NCBI GenBank assembly: GCA_028622995.1
Contig: JAJQJQ010000009.1
Coordinates: 6,386,001-6,450,000, forward strand
Origin: Panagrolaimus kolymaensis
Lineage: Eukaryota; Nematoda; Chromadorea; Rhabditida; Panagrolaimidae
Direction of reading: 5' to 3'
DNA length: 64,000 nt
The translations under genes and the position numbers were made by a program. Under the pieces are notes generated by a model that had not been told where the DNA came from, did not search any database, and saw only the letters and a list, made by a program, of their open reading frames with translations. Positions 56,401 to 64,000 of this stretch are shown one piece after another (the first letter of the stretch is position 1; each line of letters begins with the position of its first letter).

Positions 56401-58634
56401 TCTGGAATTTCAGCAGAAATGAAGCGATCAATTTTGTTGGGATCATTCCAACCTTCTTCAAGCCACCACAAACTATGAATATGCGGTAAACCACGCTTTT
56501 GGAATTCGACGACATAAAGGAAAGCCTTTACTTTGCCAAAAATTCCACTCTTCATTTCTTTTACAAATTGTTTAACATGATAATTAAACGCAATATCAAC
56601 AACATCAGGTCGATCAAAAGCTTTTTGGTTCTCAAACAACTCATTTGTAATATCCGGGTGATCGGGATTACACGTCTTCGTAATAAACAAATTAGGCTTT
56701 CCATGTTTTTGAGCCATCGCCATAGCATCATGCATAAACTCAGCTTGACTGCGAGGTCCCATCGTATAACTTGATGGAAGAATAATCTTTTTTCCTGGTA
56801 AAGCATTATTCTCTTCCGCAACATTTCGAATATAGTCTGAAAGACCCGTATAACTATCAACTCTAAACTTCCTTTGGTTGTTTCGCAAAAACTTCATTCT
56901 TTCATTATCCACAATGGAAAATGACCAAACTAAATACTTGCTTAACAATTTGCCTCCATGAAGAATGGGATTAAATGGTTCATTATCATTTTCTGGTCGA
57001 TGAGCCAGCTTATACAAAAAATACTGTAAAGGTGTTAACCTTCCACCTTCGTGATTGTACGGATTTTTTGGTCTTTCATAATGCCAAAAATCTCCAGTAC
57101 CATAAGGATTAAACAACACGAACGTTAACGGTTCCATGTGCTTCGAATAACGTGAAATTCTTTCAGCCATAATTGGCTCATTATCAGAATTGCGCTTGCG
57201 TTGAACTTGAATATCATTCCATGGAATGTCTCCATTTTCGTCACAAATATAAATTCCTGCAACTTCGTTCGAAACTGTTGGCAATGCATAAACATCACTC
57301 GTATTATTCGTAGTTTTTTTGAAGAGAATTCGGCATACTTTTGGTATACGTCCTTCAGCTTCCGCTAATAATCTTTCTTCATCTTCGATTTCATGAAGCA
57401 TGCGATAAATATTTGCATATTGATTAACATTAGCCAATAAATTATGCAAAAACTCAAAAATTCTTTCTTCACAATCTGCAGCAAATGGTGCTTGGCAGCG
57501 GTATTCAATTGCATCATTTGTTTCAATGATCCATAATTGTCCAAAAGCTGGCCGTTGTCCAGGCAATGGATCCGTATACCGAGGTAACACATGCATAATT
57601 TCTCCATGAGTTCGATAATGAAACACGCCAGGCAATTGACGAATTTCACCTTTAGTATAAGCAAAGCTTACACTCGTATTGTACTTGTTAATCTTCTCAT
57701 GGAAAGGCCGCCAATCGGTTCCTTCTTCACGCTTCAATAACTTCTTCAAATCTTCTGGAAAATTTGGTTCAAAATCAATTTTGACTCGACCCAAATTACA
57801 ACAACTATCATAAGTTCCTTCAGAACTTCGAGGTTCACATGAATAATGTAATGCACCACAAAAAGTACACTCAACATTCCTTTCACCTAAACTAAACATT
57901 TCAGTATCACCATCTTCGGCTCGAAATTCATTTGGTGGATTTTCTCGCCGCTCATGATAATCGTTTAACATATTAGCATTTCGTTGTGCTCGTTGTTCAT
58001 CAGTTTCGCTATCTCTCATATTTGCATGAAGCAAACGATCAGCTTCCAACCTTGCTTCACGTTGTTCATCACCTTCATTTTCTCTTGCGATGTTATGATG
58101 CAAACGATCAGCCTCCAAACGAGCTTCACGTTGTTCATCTCTTTCGTTTTCAAATGCCATTCGCCTCAAATTACGAGCTTCGGTCAATCTTTGTTCACGT
58201 GCTGCAGCAGTTTCCTGTTGCCTCAATTCACGTCTTCTTGCTCGAGATCTTTCAAGATCAGCAAGCCTTTCCTCATCGCTTCGTTGTTGCCGCTGCCACC
58301 GCTTTCTACGTTTTGCATCTCCTCTTCGAATTTTCATTCGAGTACAATATTCTGCCCAAGTTTCTTGGACCGCTGCTGCAAGTTGAACTTCTTCATTGGG
58401 AATAAGTTCCTGACTTTCAATAACGTTAACATCAATCATTGCTCCTAATAAAATAGGCTCATTCACATTTACAACTTCAGCATCAACTTCCATTGCCTCA
58501 GCATTCTCAAAAACGATTTCAACCCGAGGGTTGCGAGGTGCCCGAAGGCCGTTAACATAGCTCTCTCCAACAGCAGCAGAAAAACTACTACTATCAGACA
58601 TCATAAAAACAAAAACACAAATGAAGTTTTTCAA
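53478..58634 (-). CDS. Helitron Rep/PIF1-type helicase transposase
   Basis: A single uninterrupted frame of 1,718 codons; the likely start is the Met at 58601 (MSDSSSF) rather than the first Met. The N-terminal 230 residues are charged and carry three tandem repeats of DEQREARLEADRL. A Cys-rich segment (CTFCGALHYSCE) lies near residue 250. The Helitron-like N/Rep domain shows FITKTCNPDHPD near 650, the HUH-type GLPHIHSLWW near 718 and VNYLFKYLFKG near 857 with the two spaced tyrosines. The helicase part has VDGPGGSGKTYLF near 1196, FIWDETPMAPR near 1277, GGDFRQLGPVV and INKSQGQTF near 1560. It ends in an acidic, Asn-rich tail. Rep nicks and joins single strands in rolling-circle transposition; the helicase unwinds donor DNA. 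All key residues seen are intact. Confidence 0.95.
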   Translation of the reverse strand: MKNFICVFVFMMSDSSSFSAAVGESYVNGLRAPRNPRVEIVFENAEAMEVDAEVVNVNEPILLGAMIDVNVIESQELIPNEEVQLAAAVQETWAEYCTRMKIRRGDAKRRKRWQRQQRSDEERLADLERSRARRRELRQQETAAAREQRLTEARNLRRMAFENERDEQREARLEADRLHHNIARENEGDEQREARLEADRLLHANMRDSETDEQRAQRNANMLNDYHERRENPPNEFRAEDGDTEMFSLGERNVECTFCGALHYSCEPRSSEGTYDSCCNLGRVKIDFEPNFPEDLKKLLKREEGTDWRPFHEKINKYNTSVSFAYTKGEIRQLPGVFHYRTHGEIMHVLPRYTDPLPGQRPAFGQLWIIETNDAIEYRCQAPFAADCEERIFEFLHNLLANVNQYANIYRMLHEIEDEERLLAEAEGRIPKVCRILFKKTTNNTSDVYALPTVSNEVAGIYICDENGDIPWNDIQVQRKRNSDNEPIMAERISRYSKHMEPLTFVLFNPYGTGDFWHYERPKNPYNHEGGRLTPLQYFLYKLAHRPENDNEPFNPILHGGKLLSKYLVWSFSIVDNERMKFLRNNQRKFRVDSYTGLSDYIRNVAEENNALPGKKIILPSSYTMGPRSQAEFMHDAMAMAQKHGKPNLFITKTCNPDHPDITNELFENQKAFDRPDVVDIAFNYHVKQFVKEMKSGIFGKVKAFLYVVEFQKRGLPHIHSLWWLEEGWNDPNKIDRFISAEIPDEIEDKELYDLVVKNLLHRPCGEYDPNAMCMQDGRCKRHFPRAFCDETSLDENNYPTYRRRNDGRTATINFKGRPFTVDNRSVVPYNAYLLKRFRCHINVEVVHSLGTVNYLFKYLFKGPSRINIEISNGQVDYDEIQCFLDARYLCAHEACWRLFKFDMHFSSESVERLQVHLPEQQTITLAEDPSLDEMISAQMKKSKLLAFFDLNEKFPTGNNRNLTYVELCHHFTWDAKKNEWHPRCKTSKPKCPRMYAVNPRNTELFYLRKLLTIVIGPQSFEDLRRDPYDRERVYDTFREACVARGLVESDQIFYDALEEGTYHNMPRELRRLFARIVAHCDVEAPLWLWNQFRHQLTADLLRSHHGDMDLAEHLAWRQTLRLIINMERSLEDYPILQMIADIVGIEEETIDIAVHRLRGDEMRGNLNPEQAQAFEAIMGRVNTPDNSAACFYVDGPGGSGKTYLFNCIISNLIASGNTVIVMSWSGIAASLYEMGRTVHNVFKLDFPFTDESSSGVTPRDALGEAIKKTKVFIWDETPMAPRRALEAIDEKLREIMNNDLPFGGKVIICGGDFRQLGPVVINGTRNDVIRTSVKSSPLWMHFSSNQFRLFRNERADDSGDGFAEAILAIGNGSANGPNGKVNLPEECITDGDLVEHVFRDAIASGNNHDLIKRAILSTTNSKVDEYNEKVMDLLNPNTEKVYHAVDRVEENAIEYSSEHFESVKPAGFPAYRLRLRENTVIMLMRNLSIREGLCNGTRLLVKKLERNLIIAERLTNRSDDSDNLVMIPRITLLDDSSVFKVYRTQFPVRPAFAVTINKSQGQTFDQIGIDISDGIFTHGHLYVAVSRTRAWDRLRIKLHPDDVNCSRNIVYGELLEADPVAAMQPDAPTYADLNPNWNAIDEQMDVGEEPPAQEDEYEDIGVLPNVNEDLSANHEGEMFDEWNDHQDFNDVDPDLYPSWNQNMQMDVQSTREGDDES

Positions 58635-59454
58635 AAAAACTACAAAAAAATATCTCTTTAATCAATCAAACTATTAACCAAGAGCGGAATCAATAGATGA
58701 ACAAAAAACAGTAGTGAAAGCGCAGAGTAGCCTGAAAAACAACAACGTTGGAAAATTATATAAAAAACAAAGTTAATAATAACAAAACATTAGCACGAGC
58801 GATAGTAGCAAGCGATCCAGAAAGAAAAAGTAATTACAATAATCATTAACGCAACTCGGTAATAAAAAAAACGTGACAAAAAATATCAACAAAATTCAAA
58901 TATTCGTTCTCAATAAAAAAAAAACCATCTTCTGCATTAGAAAAAAACAGGTAATGAACAAAAACAACGAAAGCAAATTGCGCTTTTCTATCAAAAGCTT
59001 TCAAGGCAAGCTTGAGTTTCAATCAAGCAAAAAGGCGATTGCATTTAATAAAATTCTGAACTTCATTCCATGTTGGCTCACCATTTCCCCATAAAATTAC
59101 TGCAATTATTACAATGTTCAAATTCATAACACTTTTGCTATATAAATTTACAAAAATTAATATCATTATCAAATTACAATACGCTATTTCAAGATTTACT
59201 TATTTTCCCATTTCCACTTTACTTATTAAAAAATTACAGATAAATCTTTTTATTTTACTCCATCATTCACTCACTCTCAATCCTCATTTAAACAAAAAAC
59301 ACAAAATATTAAACAATTTCATTTTAAAGCCATCCAGCATCGCAATACATGCATCCATACACCAACAAATCCACCAAATAAGCAATCTTTCAAAAACCAC
59401 AGTAAAAAATCATGCAACGAAATTCTCCTTCAAAAAGCAAACGAAAAAGAGCGC

Positions 59455-59687
59455 GATTTCTCCCTTTCATCAAACACAAAGAGAAACATTCGCGTTAAAA
59501 CTTTTTTCAATATGCAAATATGCAAATTTTAAAACCTCAATATCATATACATATCTCTTTACCCGAAGCTCGAGACCCACATTTTTGGAATCAGCATCAA
59601 AAACTACATCAGACTGTACAATCACATTTTCAAAAAACAGCGGACAACCCACAGACAGACATAGTCAATTCAATTTACAAGGGTAGA
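59455..59687 (-). repeat. 5' subterminal region of the autonomous Helitron, shared with element 2
   Basis: This region aligns by eye with 52736-52978 in the same orientation. Common blocks are the GCTGATTCC...ATGTKGGTCTC...GCTTCGG string, AAATTTGCAT, GTTTCTCTTTGTGT and TCTGTCTGT close to the TC terminus. Confidence 0.7.
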
Positions 59688-60059
59688 TGAGGAATCTGTT
59701 TGGCTTTAATATTTTTGTGTTGATAATTTATCACACATTTTTTGCCAAAATATCTTTATTTACGATAAATCTAAATTATCCAACGGCGATGTGTTATTAA
59801 AGGAACATAGGTTTTTGCTGCCTTTTTCAAAATTTCGGTTACCCGGTCATAGAGGTTCATTTCGCCAACCGGCAATTTGAATTTACGTATCATTTTAAAA
59901 ATTACACGTTAAATTCAAACACGCGCTTGGCATTCGCAAATGTTATGACCGTGTAACGAAATTTCAAAAAGGCATCAAAAACCTATGTCCCTTTAATATT
60001 AGGGCTTTTCATTTTACCCTTTTCTCTTTTCTTTCTCTAACCGTCATTTATTTAATATT

Positions 60060-61374
60060 TCAAGACCATTGTGATCGAAGTTGTTGAAAATAAATATTTT
60101 GTTCATTTTCTTCTCGAGGTCTCACAGTTTTGAAGCAGGAAATTAAAGTAAATTTGCGTAATTCTTTCACAAAAATTATTAATATTATTGGTGCAGTACA
60201 CATATAAAAACTTATTCCACAATCAAAAAGTGAACTAAGCAAAAGTCCAATTTGACCTTTGGTATAAAATGCAAATCCATAAATAACTGCTCCAACACTA
60301 GCAGAACAGGTGGCTAAAATAAGATTTGGAAATATTGGGGAACAAGCTCGTATATTTTCTTTCATCTAAAATTTTTTTTATAAAATAAAATACAGACCAT
60401 TGAGAGCATTTCACAAACCTGAAGTTTAACTGAAAGTTGATAGGAATAATAATGTTGTAAAAAGAGTTTATTATTTTTAACAATAAAATACATTCCAATT
60501 CCAGAAAATAAATTACAACCAAGAATTATGAATGGCATTACCACAACTTCTACTAATCCATAGGATCTTGTTACTTCAAAAATAATTACCAAAATAAAAG
60601 CAAATAATGTTAAAGTGAAGGAAATGCAAACATTAGTAATTTTTTCATATCTTTTTAAATCTCGCGATGCATAAAATCTTTCCACATACATTAAAGGAAA
60701 TGAAATTCCACCAACAAAAAGGCTGAATTCTTGTCCAACATGGAGCCATTTCAATGGGCCATCAGGTGAAACATCTGTAACAAAATAAAAATTAAACTGT
60801 AGTCATAAATTTTAATAAAAACCAATGCAAGAAAAAAAAAACCGAAAAGTGTTATTACTTATAAAAATATTGACATGGAAGCCTACGAAATTAATTTAAT
60901 TATTAGTATATTAAATTTAAATTTTGTTTAGTCAACCAAAGTAAAAACAAATTTTATAGCAAAATAAACTTTTAATTCTTTAAAAAAATTATAAGTTAAA
61001 CAAAAAATTGTAGCATTAACCAACTCTTTATAAACTTTTTTCCAAAGCGCCTCAACAAAGTTTTTTTTCATAAATCAAAAATTGATAACGAAAAGATTAC
61101 CTTCGACTGTATTAGCATAACAAATAACAAATAATGAACTTCGAAAAACAAAATGAAAATAATAAATTACAAAAAATATTGTAAGAAAAAAGCAAATATT
61201 TATATGAAATAATTTAAATACCGTTCCTTTAAGTAATATCGCAATGTAAGTAACTAAAAACCAGCTAATTATAGAAAATATTATTTCAATTATATGCATA
61301 ATAAAAATGGAAGTTACAATAGTATTCGAAATTTCATCTAAAAACAATTTATAATTAAAACAAAAACCCATCAA
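60060..61374 (-). CDS. Chemoreceptor GPCR of the Sra superfamily (Sre/Srab-like)
   Basis: Three exons read on the minus strand (about 61096-61374, about 60420-60796, 60060-60365) encode a polytopic protein of about 320 residues. Hydrophobic segments include TIVTSIFIMHIIEIIFSIIS, FFLTIFFVIYYFHFVF, FILVIIFEV, VVVMPFIILGCNLFSGIG, LILATCSASVGAVIYGFAF and FYMCTAPIILIIFV. The segment LMYVERFYASRDLKRYEK and the later YQLSVKLQ..ENIRA resemble nematode Sre/Srab chemoreceptors. These act in sensory neuron cilia. The first exon is probably incomplete: the ATG at about 61374 leaves few residues before the first membrane segment, and an acceptor or upstream exon is possible. The exact subfamily is uncertain. 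Confidence 0.65.
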
Positions 61375-61399
61375 AATTTTTACCGATGTCACCAAAAGA

Positions 61400-62466
61400 A
61401 GATAGTTTTATAACATTGCAAATATACATGCTAAATAAAAATAAATAAACAAAATATCAAAAGTTAAAAACCAAAAATATAAGATTTTATAAATTGCTTT
61501 CGTCGGCTAATAAAAACATTTACGTTGTTGGTGGTTGAAATGTGAGACCTAACATCTCTTTGAACTGCAGAAAAAAAATGTGATTAAATTTAAAAAAACT
61601 ATAAAAAATGAAAGTTTGCTTCAACCAAGAAATTTTTTTTTACACCTGCTAAACTTTAAAAAAAAGTTTAGCATCAAAGATAGCCAGCGTCAAATATAAA
61701 TTTACATACATATGCTTTTAATTTTATGGCTATGATTTCATATAAAAATTTTAAAATATTAAATATTTAACTCGTGATTTTTATTTTTAATACATAATTT
61801 AAATTGGAATAAAACACATTTAACACAAAAATGTCTCAAACTTAAAAAGATTGAAGAAAGTAAAATTAAATTTAAGAATCAAAAAATTATTAAAGGTGGT
61901 AACTCTGTAATTTAACTTGTTTTTTTTGTTGTTGCTGTTGCATTTTTTTGATTAAATAATTTTCCGGTTGAATACTTGTACCTAATATTACTATAATAAG
62001 TTTTCCAATTTTTATAAAAAGCTGTTAATTTTTTTATCTGAATTCAACTTTTGCTTAAGCGGATCTAAAAAAAGTTCACACTTTGATATCTTTTTTTTCA
62101 GCACACGCCTTTCTTAATTTATTTAAAGCAATTTTTGTAAAAACACCTTCTCGGTGCAATCATATGACTCATATTTTTTTTTCTCCATTTACTTTCACTT
62201 TTTTTTAATTTATTTAAAGGCACAAAACACTCATAAAGCCTATAATACAATAATACATTTTTAAAAATTACGAGGTTAAATATAAAAATTCTTATAGGTT
62301 AAAGCGTAATTAAATCAGACGAAAATTTGGCAATGATAAAGAAAAAAAAGAAACGCTTAAAATTTTAGAAAATAAAAAAACCCGATATTTTTTTTGTTGA
62401 AAAGACACCGTTTTAAAAGCAGAAGAAAAATACATCATTTTTTGTAACATTAAAATTTGCATTTTT
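61400..62466 (-). other. AT-rich gap between the two GPCR genes
   Basis: About 1 kb with no supported gene. An upstream exon of the chemoreceptor gene could lie here, but I did not find one. Confidence 0.4.
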
Positions 62467-63440
62467 TCAAAGTGCTGTAGTTTGAACATCATCATAAGTA
62501 TTGTTAAATAAAGCTCGATGTTGGCCACAACACCGGCAACAGAAATAATAATGTAAGAGAACTCGATATTTATCTGAGAAAAGCATATAAATAAATATAT
62601 TGCTTGATGCATTAACAATAACCTAAAAAAATCATTCATAATAAAGTTTGCTCTCGAATGGAATTTTTTTTACACTTACTAATAAATTATTGAAAGTAAC
62701 TAATGTAACATAAAGTTGATCTTCAAAATTAAAATTTTCAAGAATATTTACAACAAAAGCTAAAGTATTGCAGCAAAGAAAAAGGACCACAATTGCGATA
62801 AGCATAATAGTAGTTTGACGTTCTTTTGATTCAGCTTTTTTTGATACTGCATCCGCTGATTGAGTAACATGCATACGATTTGATCGACGAATGGTTAATA
62901 ACACAGTGCTATTAACAATTATGAGAATTGAAAAAGGAACAACAAACATCATAATTGTATATGCCCATCCAAAAAATATTACTCGATAAGTCTCATTGAG
63001 TCGTAAAGGTGTAGGTGCAAGAACCTATAAGGTTTCCATATTTTTTTTAATAATCCAACAAAATATGAGTCAATAAAAAAATTAGAATTGATTCATTCAA
63101 AATGACTTACTGGCATCATATCTCTTATATTTGTTCGATAACAATTATTTACAACGGTAACTTCCAAAAATCTTGTTGCATTAAAAGCAATAGAAAAAAT
63201 AATTAATCCACAAATAAATGCAACCACACGCTTTTTTCTTAGAATATTTATCGATTGAAATGGACAACAAACGCCTATGTATCGATGCAAGGACATTCCA
63301 ACAGTCATCCAAACGCTAAAAAATAGGTAGAGATTATGGTAGATGAAAAGGAAGTGGGAGTGAAGTATTATTACCTCACAGTTTGAGCCATAGTCATCAA
63401 ACCATAAAAATATGGAGCAGTTGTGTAGCTAAAAAAGCAA
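62467..63440 (-). CDS. Rhodopsin-type (peptide-receptor-like) GPCR, 5' part missing
   Basis: Exons read on the minus strand, from right to left: about 63374-63440, about 63110-63317, about 62679-63024 and 62467-62622. They encode transmembrane segments 3 to 7. TM3 ends in VGMSLHRYIGVCCPF, where the usual DRY is HRY. TM5 is YTIMMFVVPFSILIIVNSTVLL. TM6 follows SKERQTTIMLIAIVVLFLCCNT. TM7 has NASSNIFIYMLFSDKYR, followed by a Cys-rich tail (FCCRCCGQ) that may be palmitoylated. The pattern resembles nematode FMRFamide-peptide receptors. TM1 and TM2 were not found in the remaining 560 bases, so the start probably lies beyond the window after an intron. The ligand cannot be stated. Confidence 0.75.
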
Positions 63441-64000
63441 TTTTTCATCATTTTACGTAGTCAAATTATTAATGCTTGATTTAATTCAGAAGTTAAAAAT
63501 TTTGAAGCTCCTTAGTTATTTTTTTTGTCGTTGTTGCTTTATTTATTTCTTATCAAAAATTTAAACATTTTTTGCAAAAAAAAATAACTATTTTTATATC
63601 TACAACATTTTTAAATAATCTTATTTGTATTTGCTTTTTTTAGACGAGCCTTTTAAAATAAATACTTCCACAAATTTTTTTGTGGCACAGCTGTATGCAA
63701 AAAATAAATAAATATCGTTCGTTCATTGAATGACTATTGTGTATTTTTTTTATTTTTTATATTTAGTTTTATCTTCTTTAAAAAAAAGAAGAAATTTGGA
63801 GTGGAACCATTCTGGTTCATGTCAATATGGATGCTTAACATTTTTTTGGCAGAAGAAGAAACATCGTCTTCAACACAACTTCATTCTTCTTTTTTTATTC
63901 TTCTCCCATTTGGGAATTCTCATCCTATTCTCTATTTTATTTTTATTTTTTTTTTGCTTAATCAAGAATTTTTTTTCTTAGAGCTAAAATAGATAACCAA
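63441..64000 (-). other. Window end: no exon seen
   Basis: This T-rich DNA is probably the intron upstream of the partial GPCR gene. The open frames on the plus strand here are homopolymer-driven and not supported. Confidence 0.4.

Larger units (their letters stand above)
52979..59687 (-). mobile_element. Autonomous Helitron (element 1)
   Basis: The element is 6.7 kb and reads on the minus strand. Its 5' end is TCTACCC at 59687, preceded by A. Its 3' end is a hairpin at 52992-53014, a nine-base spacer and CTTG at 52979. The next base is the T of the TC that starts element 2. The A/T flanks fit Helitron insertion between A and T without target duplication. The interior is one long Rep/helicase reading frame. 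Both terminal regions are AT-rich and non-coding. The ends agree with those of element 2, which shares the same motifs. The uninterrupted frame suggests recent activity. Confidence 0.78.

Noticed and set aside
57984..58448. Open frames antisense to the Helitron N-terminal repeats
   Set aside because: They arise from the repeated DEQREARLEADRL coding units and are not independent genes.
59114..59686. A 190-codon plus-strand frame in the Helitron 5' region
   Set aside because: It is low-complexity, opposite in orientation to the element, and covers the conserved non-coding terminal repeat.
52736..59687. LTR retrotransposon interpretation of the flanking similar sequences
   Set aside because: The repeats do not begin and end with TG/CA, no gag or reverse transcriptase is present, and the internal frame is a Helitron Rep/helicase.
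63726..63992. Plus-strand frames at the window end
   Set aside because: These are Phe-rich runs in T-rich DNA, in two overlapping frames with equal length, and have no support.

Overview
The window is nuclear DNA from a nematode. The evidence is AT-rich sequence, genes split by many short introns with TTTTAG or TTTCAG acceptors, closely spaced same-strand genes, and nematode-restricted families (SXP/RAL-2, CPG4-like, DUF229, Sra-superfamily chemoreceptors). The species cannot be named from the sequence. Exon boundaries below were read by eye from splice sites and reading frame, so they are good but not experimentally supported.

Layout. 0-8 kb (+): a long coiled-coil gene that reads as rootletin (C. 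elegans che-10). 8.2-8.85 kb (-): the first four exons of type II phosphatidylinositol 4-kinase, with no visible remainder. 9.6-10.6 kb (+): a PAF-acetylhydrolase 1B alpha-like SGNH protein that has lost its catalytic serine. 10.6-16.2 kb: AT-rich DNA with no gene seen. 16.2-25.8 kb (+): an EGR-type three-zinc-finger transcription factor (egrh-1-like) with a 5.8 kb intron. 26.4-28.8 kb (-): a DUF229 membrane protein of the sulfatase/alkaline-phosphatase fold. 29.6-32.1 kb (+): a CPG4-like membrane protein and an SXP/RAL-2 secreted protein. 35.1-38.2 kb (+): two unrecognised secreted proteins. 38.5-41.4 kb (-): two unrecognised membrane proteins spaced like an operon. 41.8-44.1 kb (-): a TGF-beta type I receptor (daf-1-like). 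45.2-47.9 kb (-): chat-1 (CDC50) and nfu-1, probably co-transcribed. 48.2-50.9 kb (+): ER alpha-glucosidase I, divergent from nfu-1.

51.5-59.7 kb is mobile. A 6.7 kb autonomous Helitron with an intact 1718-codon Rep/helicase frame lies directly next to a 1.5 kb non-autonomous relative, head to tail, with no base between them. Both elements start with TC on their own strand. Both end with a hairpin followed by CTTG, not the canonical CTRR. 60-63.4 kb (-) carries a chemoreceptor GPCR and the 3' part of a peptide-receptor-like GPCR that runs toward the window edge.

Several products fall into recognisable cell functions: cilium structure (rootletin), phosphoinositide and lipid asymmetry (PI4K2, CHAT-1), TGF-beta signalling, mitochondrial Fe-S assembly (NFU1) and ER glycoprotein trimming (glucosidase I). 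Nothing suggests that they form one pathway. The most noteworthy items are the tandem Helitron pair, the pseudoenzyme, the broken or nested PI4K2, and the unusual TGF-beta receptor.
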